Origin: an uncultured Lachnobacterium sp.
GTDB taxonomy: Bacteria > Bacillota > Clostridia > Lachnospirales > Lachnospiraceae
Assembly (NCBI GenBank): GCA_945971355.1
Contig: CAMFPD010000059.1
Span: 1-10,835 of the forward strand
Direction of reading: 5' to 3'
Length of the DNA: 10,835 nt
Part shown: positions 1 to 7,291 of the stretch, piece by piece
Position numbering within the stretch: the first letter of the stretch is position 1
Layout: each line of letters starts with the position of its first letter
The notes under the pieces: model-generated
What the model was told of the DNA's origin: nothing
Databases searched by the model: none
What the model saw: the letters and a program-made list of their open reading frames with translations, nothing else
Translations under genes and position numbers: made by a program

Positions 1-872
1 TCACAATGTTTGATTATTGCCTTGCAATGGCGTTAATATATTTTGCGGAGCAGAACTGCGATATAGCTGTAATCGAGACTGGACTTGGAGGAAAGCTTGA
101 TTCTACCAATGCTATTGGTGTCCCTATTGCTACTGTAATAACAAAGATTGGATATGATCATGTGGCAATACTGGGAGATAACCTTGAGGATATTGCTCGT
201 GAAAAGGCGGGGATAATTAAGAATGGAAGCAGGCTTTTTGTGGAGACTCAGGAAACAGAAGCTGAAAAGATTATAAAAGAAACAGCAGGTGAATGTGGAG
301 TTGAAGCGGTCTTTGTAACAAAACAGCAAATTGAGGAAATGTCAAAACTCCAATTGAAGCTTCTAGGTGTTCACCAGTGGGAGAACGCAGCTGTGGCAAA
401 GCTTGCCAGTGAGCATGTACTCGCAAAATTAGGAGTTAACTATGATGAGGAAAAGATAAAAAAATCTCTTCAGGAAACTCTGTGGCCGGGAAGAATGGAG
501 GTATTGTCAGAAGAACCATTCTTTATGGTGGATGGTGCTCATAATGGACATGGGGTATCTGCCCTTAGAAAAAGCTTGGAAACTTTATACCCCTCAGAAA
601 AATTTCATATGATAATGGCGGTTATGGCAGATAAAGATTACAAGAAAATGGTGAGAGAGCTGTTGCCATTAGCTAAGGATTTTGTGACAGTGACAGCAGA
701 CAGTAACAGAGCACTTCAGGCAAAGGATCTGGCTGAATTTATAAATGAAAATGGTGTTGTGGCAAACTGTGTGGAAAGTGTGAATGAAGCCCTAGAAACC
801 TTAAGTACAGATATAAAAAATCTGGCATTTGGATCATTATATTTTATAGGAGAGATTAAGGAGAAATACTGA
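1..872 (+). CDS. folC: Folylpolyglutamate synthase / dihydrofolate synthase (FolC), 5' end missing
   Basis: An Mur-ligase-family enzyme that adds glutamate to (dihydro)folate using ATP, in cytosolic folate metabolism. The reading frame is open through the left edge (first full codon at base 3, Thr), so the Met at base 6 is internal; roughly the first 130 residues with the ATP-binding P-loop lie upstream. Numbering from that Met, the visible family features are ETGLGGKLDSTN (24-35), DH followed by LG (51-57), EKAGI (66-70, Lys67 being the expected carbamylated lysine), the HQxxNA segment (123-128), PGR (161-163), and DGAHN (176-180) starting the C-terminal ligase domain. The stop TGA shares its A with the ATG of the next gene, suggesting translational coupling and the same transcript. 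Family assignment is firm; whether it also acts as dihydrofolate synthase cannot be told from this part. Confidence 0.95.
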   Translation, partial: TMFDYCLAMALIYFAEQNCDIAVIETGLGGKLDSTNAIGVPIATVITKIGYDHVAILGDNLEDIAREKAGIIKNGSRLFVETQETEAEKIIKETAGECGVEAVFVTKQQIEEMSKLQLKLLGVHQWENAAVAKLASEHVLAKLGVNYDEEKIKKSLQETLWPGRMEVLSEEPFFMVDGAHNGHGVSALRKSLETLYPSEKFHMIMAVMADKDYKKMVRELLPLAKDFVTVTADSNRALQAKDLAEFINENGVVANCVESVNEALETLSTDIKNLAFGSLYFIGEIKEKY

Positions 873-1801
873 TGCCCCTGCTATATGATTACAAAAACGA
901 CAATCATGGAAATAAGTATATTGCCTTGACAGGCTATGATGGTGAAATATCTGCACTGATTATTCCGGAAGAAATCGATGGTTTGCCGGTAAAAGAAGTG
1001 TGTGCCAGTGCATTTTCAGGTAGGCGGGACATAGTTGAGGTTAAGCTTCCAGATACCATAGAGATACTTGGAAGATATGCTTTTTATAATTGCACAGGAC
1101 TGAAAAAAATCCAGTTGTATGATGGTGTTGAGGACTATTACGACGGTGTTATCAAGCAGTGCAGAAATCTGGAAGAGATAAGTATTGTATTTAGAAATGA
1201 TAACTACTCTGTGATGCGAGATATGCTGAGGGACAATGACAGAAAGCTTAGGTTTAATCTGCAATTGAAGAATGGAGAGAGATTTAGCCTTACATTTCCT
1301 GCATATGTGTATGATTTTGTGGAGGATGTGGAGGCAAGGGTTTTGCACCATAAAATCGAGGGTGCAGGCTATCCATACAGAGAGTGTGTTACGAGAAAAA
1401 ATATAGATTTATTAACCTATGACAGATTATTCAAAAATGTAATAAGTGACAGTACTGATACCGCGGCAGAGATTGCACTGGACAGGCTTATGTATCCCTA
1501 TAATCTCAAGGATGAGCTCAGTCAGGAATACAACGGATATGTGCTTAGAAAATCTGAGGAGATACTGGGATATTTTCTGAGGGAAAAAACAAAGGGTTCC
1601 CTTGACAGAAGGACAACAGAGATAATTGACTATATGTGTAAAAACAGATTGATAACCAAAGAAGCAGTGGAAATGGCAATAAAAATTACGTCGGAAGATG
1701 GATTGACTGAAAGCTGTGCATTATTTATGAATTATCAGAAAGAAAATTATGGTATGCTTATAGTAAATACATCTAACGATTTGTCCTTGGAGGACTGGTG
1801 A
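872..1801 (+). CDS. Cytosolic leucine-rich-repeat (BspA/LRR_5-like) protein with helical C-terminus
   Basis: A 309-residue protein of unknown function. Residues about 25-105 show BspA-type leucine-rich repeats of roughly 23 residues: a beta-strand with IIPEEIDGLPV, then AFSG, then VKLPDTIEILGRYAFYNCTGL, then a third weaker unit ending in CRNLEEISI. Such repeats normally form a protein-binding surface. Residues about 175-295 look alpha-helical, with amphipathic helices in pairs that could be a HEAT- or ankyrin-like fold; this is inference. There is no signal peptide or membrane helix, so unlike many BspA proteins it should be cytosolic. AAGGAG at 858-863 sits 8 bases before the ATG. The start overlaps the folC stop by one base, and its own stop overlaps the vWA gene by one base. 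That placement suggests an adaptor or client receptor for the MoxR/vWA pair. Family call good, role unproven. Confidence 0.85.
   Translation: MPLLYDYKNDNHGNKYIALTGYDGEISALIIPEEIDGLPVKEVCASAFSGRRDIVEVKLPDTIEILGRYAFYNCTGLKKIQLYDGVEDYYDGVIKQCRNLEEISIVFRNDNYSVMRDMLRDNDRKLRFNLQLKNGERFSLTFPAYVYDFVEDVEARVLHHKIEGAGYPYRECVTRKNIDLLTYDRLFKNVISDSTDTAAEIALDRLMYPYNLKDELSQEYNGYVLRKSEEILGYFLREKTKGSLDRRTTEIIDYMCKNRLITKEAVEMAIKITSEDGLTESCALFMNYQKENYGMLIVNTSNDLSLEDW
1789..1793 (+). promoter_or_regulatory. Ribosome binding site that sets the vWA gene start at ATG 1801
   Basis: GGAGG lies 7 bases before ATG 1801 but only 4 before the in-frame GTG at 1798. The ATG also reproduces the TGATG stop/start overlap seen at the folC-LRR junction. 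ATG 1801 is therefore the better start. Confidence 0.75.
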
Positions 1802-3129
1802 TGAAGACAAGAATAGAGCTGGAGGAGATGGGCCAAAAAGTGCTTGGTTCAGTGAGAACTGAGCTATATCTGTCAATGCATTTTATGGGAAGTGCCTTAA
1901 ACAGTCTTGACTATAAAATGGATCTTCTTACAAGAACAGTTGGGACAGATGCAGTGTATATAAGATATAATCCTACATATCTTTTGCAGATGTATGTGGA
2001 ACGTCCTGATATATTGAACAGGACATATATGCATATGTTAATGCACTGTTTGTTCAGGCACATGTACTCAGCAAAGGAATATGAGGACTCGCAGCTGTGG
2101 GATTTATGCTGTGATATAGCTGCAGAGTCAGTTGTTGACTCAATGGATTATCCAACGATTTTAAGGGTGACTTCTGATTTGAGAGAAGAATGGTACTCAA
2201 AGCTTAAGGAAGAGATTGGGGTACTAACAGCAGAAAAGATATATCATTATTTCATTCTGAAAAAGAGGGACCCATATGAGGAGGAATCTCTACGACAGGA
2301 ATTTGAATTGTGTGACCACAGTTTTTGGGAGCGAATGGAACCCCCGGAGGATGAGAAGAGGCAGAATGAAAAGGAGGAGATTATACCACCACCGATGCTT
2401 TTGATACAGCAAAAGGAAAAAGAGTGGGATGAAAATGCAAAGAGGATTCAGAGTGAGCTTGAGATGAATGGGCAGGAAGGTGCTGATGAAAAAGGAAGCC
2501 TTGAATGGCTTCTTAAAATTCAGAACAAATCCAGAAGGAGCTATACTGAATTTTTGAAGAAATTTGCAGTTTTGAGAGAAGAGATAACTCTGGATCTGGA
2601 TTCCTTTGATTATGGCTTTTATATGTACGGACTTGAAACTTACGGCAACATGCCACTTATAGAAGAAAATGAGTATGCGGAGCTTAGGAAGGTGGAGGAG
2701 CTTGTAATAGCCATAGATACATCTGCATCCTGCAAGGAAACAAAAGTGCAGAAGTTTTTGAATGAGACGGCCGCAATACTTAAAAATCAGGAGAACTTCT
2801 TCAAAAAAGTAAATATCTATATTATTGAATGTGATGACCAGATTCAGCAGGTTATTCATATAGATGAGCTGTCTGATATGGAAAAGTATGCAAAAGCCTT
2901 CAGTGTAAAAGGTGGGTATGGTACAGATTTTCGTCCGGTGTTTGAGTTGGTGGATGATATGATTTCATCAGGAAAAATCAAAAATTTAAAGGGACTTATG
3001 TATTTTACAGACGGAAGAGGAAAATATCCTACAAATGCAGTAGGATATGATGTAGCTTTTGTGATAGACGAGGAAAATGAAATAGAGGAGATAAAAGTGC
3101 CAAAATGGGCGCTTAAAGTATATTTATAG
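1801..3129 (+). CDS. vWA-like protein with degenerate metallopeptidase N-terminus (DUF2201-type)
   Basis: A 442-residue cytosolic protein that resembles the vWA partners of MoxR ATPases. The N-terminal part (about 10-125) matches the putative metallopeptidase domain of the DUF2201 family: H78-M-L-M-H82 with a further His87, followed by a W...D..A helix (100-110). The HExxH glutamate is replaced by Met79, so a metal site could remain while peptidase activity is unlikely. Residues about 180-235 are charged and low in hydrophobics, probably a linker. The C-terminal domain (about 298-442) is a vWA fold with an intact metal-dependent adhesion motif: D306-x-S308-x-S310, Thr375 in GGYGTDF, and Asp404 in FTDG. 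It overlaps the LRR gene by one base and ends 8 bases before the MoxR ATPase gene. Domain family confident; biological role unknown. Confidence 0.88.
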   Translation: MKTRIELEEMGQKVLGSVRTELYLSMHFMGSALNSLDYKMDLLTRTVGTDAVYIRYNPTYLLQMYVERPDILNRTYMHMLMHCLFRHMYSAKEYEDSQLWDLCCDIAAESVVDSMDYPTILRVTSDLREEWYSKLKEEIGVLTAEKIYHYFILKKRDPYEEESLRQEFELCDHSFWERMEPPEDEKRQNEKEEIIPPPMLLIQQKEKEWDENAKRIQSELEMNGQEGADEKGSLEWLLKIQNKSRRSYTEFLKKFAVLREEITLDLDSFDYGFYMYGLETYGNMPLIEENEYAELRKVEELVIAIDTSASCKETKVQKFLNETAAILKNQENFFKKVNIYIIECDDQIQQVIHIDELSDMEKYAKAFSVKGGYGTDFRPVFELVDDMISSGKIKNLKGLMYFTDGRGKYPTNAVGYDVAFVIDEENEIEEIKVPKWALKVYL

Positions 3130-3137
3130 GAGCATTT

Positions 3138-4652
3138 ATGAATATAAAAGAAGCAAAACAGGAAGTGAAAAATACTATCACTGCATATTTGAAAAAAGAT
3201 GATATGGGAGAATATGCAATCCCAATAGAGAGACAGAGACCGCTGCTCTTAATGGGACCTCCAGGTATTGGAAAAACAGCTATTATGGAACAGGTGGCAA
3301 AGGAGCTTGGTATAAATCTGGTCTCTTACACAATTACACATCATACAAGACAGAGTGCAATTGGACTTCCTTTTATATCCAAGAAGGAATATGACGGCAG
3401 AGAGTATTCTGTAACAGAGTACACCATGAGCGAGATAATTGCATCGGTGTATGAGCAGATAGAGAAGACTGGAATAGAAGAGGGAATTTTGTTTTTGGAT
3501 GAAATTAATTGTGTTTCAGAGACACTTGCCCCTACAATGCTCCAGTTTCTGCAGTATAAGAAATTTGGAAACCATCAGGTTCCAAAAGGCTTTGTGATTG
3601 TGACAGCAGGAAATCCACCTGAGTTTAACAAATCGGTGAGAGATTTCGATATAGTTACTCTTGACCGTGTGAAAAGAATATTTATTGAAGAGGATTACAG
3701 TGCATGGAGAGAATATGCCTACAAGGCAGGAATCCATGGCGCTATAATGGCTTATCTGGAGATAAAGAAGAGAAATTTCTATAATGTTGTATCAGATGTG
3801 GAAGGAAAGAGATTTGTAACAGCAAGAGGCTGGGAGGATCTTTCCCATGTGATGAAGGTATATGAGGAATTGCGAATCCCAATAAATAAGGATTTTGTGG
3901 TTCAGTATTTGCAGGATGATGAAATCGCTGGAGATTTTGCTAATTACTATGAATTGTACAATAAGTACAAAAATATATATCGTATTCCAGAGATACTTGA
4001 GGGAACAGTTCAGATAGATGGCACACTGATTAAGGATGCACCATTTGATGAGAAACTAAGCCTGATTGGACTTCTGACAGATGCACTTACACAGGAGTTT
4101 AAAACATATGTCTATGAGCTGGAGTCACAGAAACAGCTGCTTGAGCAGCTTAAGTATCTAAGAGAGGAACTAAAGCTTGAAAAAGGTGCTGCAGTAGCTA
4201 TTTTAGGTAGGCTGACTGAGTCAAAGAGACAGATTTATGAAAAGCAAAAAGAGAATAATATAATTGATAAGGATGAACAGAAAATTGCAGGTATGGCAAT
4301 AAAGAGAATGACAGAGATGGTGGATTTCCTTAAGGCGGAGACAACAGGAAATTCAGCTACTGATTTCTCGTTGATAAAAGACAGATTTGACACAATTGAG
4401 TTTGTTAGAAAAGAGAGCATATCAAATATTCAGAAACACTTGGATAATGCCTTTGATTTTATGGTAAAGGTATATGGGGAGGGACAGGAGCTTGTAATAT
4501 TCCTGACAGAACTTTCATCGGGATATTACAGCCTGAAATTTATTTCCGAATGTGGGAATGAGGCTTTCTATAAGTATAATAAATTGTTGCTACTTAAGGA
4601 AAACAGGAGTAAATTAACAGAAGAAGCTATTGAATTACTTGGTATTTCGTAG
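3138..4652 (+). CDS. MoxR-family AAA+ ATPase with long C-terminal extension
   Basis: A 504-residue AAA+ (AAA_5 type) ATPase, expected to form a hexamer that remodels or activates proteins together with the vWA protein encoded just upstream. The core shows Walker A GPPGIGKT (40-47), Walker B ILFLDE (117-122), sensor 1 Asn159 in TAGNPPE, a likely arginine-finger region around LDRVKR (175-180), and a sensor-2-like segment FVTARGWEDLS with Arg230. MoxR proteins are usually about 300-350 residues; here residues about 250-504 are an extra, mainly helical part with a charged coiled-coil-like stretch (325-375) and a conserved-looking block near the end (450-487, LVIFLTELSSGYYSLKF). AGGAG at 3128-3132, overlapping the previous stop, lies 5 bases before ATG. 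ATPase identity is firm; the substrate is not known. Confidence 0.92.
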   Translation: MNIKEAKQEVKNTITAYLKKDDMGEYAIPIERQRPLLLMGPPGIGKTAIMEQVAKELGINLVSYTITHHTRQSAIGLPFISKKEYDGREYSVTEYTMSEIIASVYEQIEKTGIEEGILFLDEINCVSETLAPTMLQFLQYKKFGNHQVPKGFVIVTAGNPPEFNKSVRDFDIVTLDRVKRIFIEEDYSAWREYAYKAGIHGAIMAYLEIKKRNFYNVVSDVEGKRFVTARGWEDLSHVMKVYEELRIPINKDFVVQYLQDDEIAGDFANYYELYNKYKNIYRIPEILEGTVQIDGTLIKDAPFDEKLSLIGLLTDALTQEFKTYVYELESQKQLLEQLKYLREELKLEKGAAVAILGRLTESKRQIYEKQKENNIIDKDEQKIAGMAIKRMTEMVDFLKAETTGNSATDFSLIKDRFDTIEFVRKESISNIQKHLDNAFDFMVKVYGEGQELVIFLTELSSGYYSLKFISECGNEAFYKYNKLLLLKENRSKLTEEAIELLGIS

Positions 4653-4669
4653 CATTCAGGAGGTGTAAC

Positions 4670-6829
4670 ATGAAAAATATAGGTTTGATTTTTAAGAGAG
4701 ATATAAGAGGTCTGCTTAAAAATTTCCTGGCACTGGTTGTGGCAGTGGGTGTATGTGCCTTGCCAGCGCTGTACGCATGGTTTAATATCTATGCAAACTG
4801 GGACCCATATGCCAATACCGGCAATGTGAAAATCGCGGTAGTTAACAATGATGATGGCTGGGTGAATGAGGACAATGAAAACCTAAACATGGGTCAGTCA
4901 ATTGTTGATGAGCTAAAAGAAAGTGATTCCATTGGATGGGTATTTTTGGACACGGAGGATGCAGCTACAGAAGGTGTTAAAGCAGGTGACTATTATGCTG
5001 CAATTGTTATTGATTCAGGTTTTACCTATGGAATGTACCATGGTGTAAAGGAGAATGTTGAAAACCCTAAAATAACTTATTATGTCAATGACAAGAAAAA
5101 TGCTGTAGCTACAAAGATTACAGACACAGCAGTATCCAAGGTTCAGAGGAACGTTAACAAGCAATTCGTACAGGCTGTAGCAGAAGGTATTTTTGAGAAT
5201 ACCAATATTCTTTCAGAGGATTTGGAAAATGAGGATGTAGTAGGGTCATTTGTAGAAAAGCTTGAGAATGTGGATGAGAGCCTTATAGGATACAGTGAGA
5301 TGATTGATACTCTGATGGATGGAAATGATGATTTGTCAGGGGCTTCACAGAATATGTCTGACTCTATGGAGTCTGGACAGGCAATGATACAAAATGGAAT
5401 TGATTCCATAGAGGAAGGAAAGTCAAAGCTGTCTTCTACACAGACATCATTTAATACCTTTAGCAGTTCCATTAATACACAGCTGACAACAGTAGAAACA
5501 ACACTTAATACACTTTCACAGCAGATAACTGATGCACAGTTACAAACAGATGCAGCAGTTTTAAAAGAGGATTTAAAACAAATTGGTGAGACAGCAGGAC
5601 AGCTTGCAGAGGAATTAGTCCAATTGTCTACTCCCTTTGATAAGATTTCTGATGCCGGAATAGAAGGAACTGATTTGAATATCGGTGGAACAAGTATTTC
5701 AAGTATTAAGGGAACAATTGATTCCATGCAGAACATCGCAACTGGAATTGGAACAGCAGCGGGAAATATAGATGTTACAGGGGCGGCAGATGTTGCAGTT
5801 GCAGCGGCACAGAATGCTCTTGGTACATACAGTCAGAATGTGGCTGATATCAGAAATATGTATAATGGTCAGGTAGTTCCTCAGGTTACAGGATTAATAG
5901 ATCGGATGGGAGATGTATTGTCTTCTGTTGAGACTATTCTTGGAAATATCTCAGATACAACAGGAACTATGGGCGAGATATTTGTTGGAGTGAGTGATAC
6001 ATTAGATGTTTTAAATATGAGCCTTTCAGAACTTCAGGGTATACTTGATAATGCAAGGACAAAAATTGAGTCTGCGCTTGAGGAAATCAAGGAAGCAGAT
6101 TCGGAGGAGCAGCTTGATGTTGTAATGAATCTTCTGGCTGGTGATCCGGAGTCACTTGGTTCATTTTTCTCAGAGCCGGTTCAGGTGAACGATAATTACA
6201 TATATGAGATTTCAAATTATGGTTCTGGAGTAGCACCATTTTATACTACTCTTGCTATATGGGTTGGAATGACAATTCTTGTGTCAATTGTGAAGGTTCA
6301 TGCCAAGTCAGATGGAATTGAAAATGCAAAACTACCAGAGCTGTTTTTTGGAAGATACTTTACATTTTTGCTTTTGTCTCAGATACAGACTGCGATAATT
6401 GTATGGGGTGATTTGGTTCTGCTTAAAATACAGTGCCTGCATCCATGGAGATTCTGGGGAGTGGCAGCACTTGCAAGCCTTGTATTTTCCCTTTTGATAT
6501 ATTCTCTTACAATTGCTTTTGGAGATATAGGAAAAGCTATCGCGGTAGTGGTAATGGTTATCCAGATAGCAGGAAGTGGAGGAACTTACCCAATAGAAGC
6601 ATTGCCGTCCTTCTTTAGAGGTGTGTACATTTTCTTCCCATTCCCATACTCGATAAATGCCATGAGAGAGTGCATAGGTGGAATGTATGAAAATACATAT
6701 TTGGTTTGTATGCTGCAGCTTGCGTTGTTTGGAGTGGCAGCACTTGTAATTGGTCTTGTGATTAGAATTCCATTTATGAAGCTCAATGAATTTATTGAAG
6801 AGAGAATGGAAGATACTAAGATGTTATAG
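4670..6829 (+). CDS. YhgE/Pip family membrane protein, first copy
   Basis: A 719-residue integral membrane protein of the YhgE/Pip family (B. subtilis YhgE, Lactococcus phage infection protein Pip). One N-terminal helix (about 18-37, ending in the family hallmark LPALYAWFNI followed by NWDPY) is followed by about 480 extracellular residues. These are rich in Ser, Thr, Asn, Asp and Gln with heptad-like stretches (about 195-320). Five C-terminal helices (roughly 524-545, 562-585, 594-617, 621-640, 676-700) form an ABC-2-permease-like domain with FGRYF and a GGTYPIEALP re-entrant-like segment. AGGAGGTG at 4658-4665 precedes the ATG. The gap after the MoxR gene is 17 bases, so it is probably cotranscribed. 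Family members are linked to phage adsorption and to export or cell-envelope roles; the function here is not established. Confidence 0.93.
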   Translation: MKNIGLIFKRDIRGLLKNFLALVVAVGVCALPALYAWFNIYANWDPYANTGNVKIAVVNNDDGWVNEDNENLNMGQSIVDELKESDSIGWVFLDTEDAATEGVKAGDYYAAIVIDSGFTYGMYHGVKENVENPKITYYVNDKKNAVATKITDTAVSKVQRNVNKQFVQAVAEGIFENTNILSEDLENEDVVGSFVEKLENVDESLIGYSEMIDTLMDGNDDLSGASQNMSDSMESGQAMIQNGIDSIEEGKSKLSSTQTSFNTFSSSINTQLTTVETTLNTLSQQITDAQLQTDAAVLKEDLKQIGETAGQLAEELVQLSTPFDKISDAGIEGTDLNIGGTSISSIKGTIDSMQNIATGIGTAAGNIDVTGAADVAVAAAQNALGTYSQNVADIRNMYNGQVVPQVTGLIDRMGDVLSSVETILGNISDTTGTMGEIFVGVSDTLDVLNMSLSELQGILDNARTKIESALEEIKEADSEEQLDVVMNLLAGDPESLGSFFSEPVQVNDNYIYEISNYGSGVAPFYTTLAIWVGMTILVSIVKVHAKSDGIENAKLPELFFGRYFTFLLLSQIQTAIIVWGDLVLLKIQCLHPWRFWGVAALASLVFSLLIYSLTIAFGDIGKAIAVVVMVIQIAGSGGTYPIEALPSFFRGVYIFFPFPYSINAMRECIGGMYENTYLVCMLQLALFGVAALVIGLVIRIPFMKLNEFIEERMEDTKML

Positions 6830-6833
6830 GAGG
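6828..6833 (+). promoter_or_regulatory. Ribosome binding site that sets the small membrane protein start at ATG 6839
   Basis: AGGAGG overlaps the stop codon of the first YhgE gene. The in-frame GTG at 6833 begins on the last base of this motif and cannot be a start served by it. ATG 6839, 5 bases downstream, is the real start. Confidence 0.85.
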
Positions 6834-6838
6834 TGCAC

Positions 6839-7291
6839 ATGAGCGAAGATAAGGAATTTCATGAGATGTATGACAGGCTCATGAGCTATGAGAATGCAGT
6901 ACACGAAAAAAATCAAAAAAGAATCAAGATAGGGATTAAGTGCATCTGGATTGTGCCACTTGTCTTTTTGAATCTGCTTTTCATAACAGGAAGTAATAAA
7001 ATTGTATTTCTTGTTCTGTGGATAGCAAGCTTATTCGGTATAGCAGCATACTTAATCTGGATTGAATTTATAGATTATGAATTGCAAAAGAAGATAAATG
7101 AAATAGGTGGGAAGTCAGAGCCTGAATTTGAGGGACTTATTCCTACAGACAATGTGGCAATAGCAGAGGAGCATTTGGCAGCCGCCCAGGAAAAGGTTGA
7201 GGAGCATATTGCGGCAGCAGCAGAGACTGTCAATGAAAAGAAAGCAGCAGTCCATCAGATTATAGATAAGAGGAGGAACTCAGATGATTAA
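6839..7291 (+). CDS. Small two-helix membrane protein with C-terminal hendecad coiled coil
   Basis: A 150-residue protein I do not recognise. A charged N-terminus (1-29) precedes two membrane helices (about 31-50 and 54-76), then a linker ending near PTDN (102-105). The C-terminus is an Ala/Glu-rich amphipathic helix built from 11-residue repeats (EEHLAAAQEKV at 110-120, EEHIAAAAETV at 121-131, a weaker third unit to 142) and a basic, acidic tail. The short loop between helices suggests a hairpin with both ends in the cytoplasm, which would put the coiled coil inside the cell; this topology is inferred. It lies between two YhgE/Pip genes and overlaps the second by 8 bases, so it is probably made in step with them and may be a partner or scaffold. 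No enzyme motif is visible. Confidence 0.85.
   Translation: MSEDKEFHEMYDRLMSYENAVHEKNQKRIKIGIKCIWIVPLVFLNLLFITGSNKIVFLVLWIASLFGIAAYLIWIEFIDYELQKKINEIGGKSEPEFEGLIPTDNVAIAEEHLAAAQEKVEEHIAAAAETVNEKKAAVHQIIDKRRNSDD
7166..7231 (+). repeat. Imperfect 33-base tandem repeat in the small membrane protein gene
   Basis: Two 33-base units (7166-7198 and 7199-7231) both begin GAGGAGCAT and encode EEHxAAAxEx(V) 11-residue units. A third, more degenerate 11-residue unit follows. The period of 11 residues is that of a hendecad coiled coil, consistent with duplication of a helical segment. Confidence 0.7.

Noticed and set aside
872..1801. BspA-like surface adhesin
   Set aside because: There is no signal peptide, membrane anchor or sorting motif, and only about three repeats; the operon context points to a cytosolic role.
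2290..2859. Long minus-strand open frame opposite the vWA gene (189 codons)
   Set aside because: It lies wholly antisense to a well-supported gene, its composition (Phe, Leu, Ile, Lys, Cys-rich) is what the reverse of that gene gives, and no ribosome binding site or domain is evident.
5143..5736. Minus-strand open frame opposite the first YhgE gene (197 codons)
   Set aside because: The Ser/Cys-rich product is the complement of the Thr/Ser/Glu-rich extracellular part of YhgE; it has no family features.
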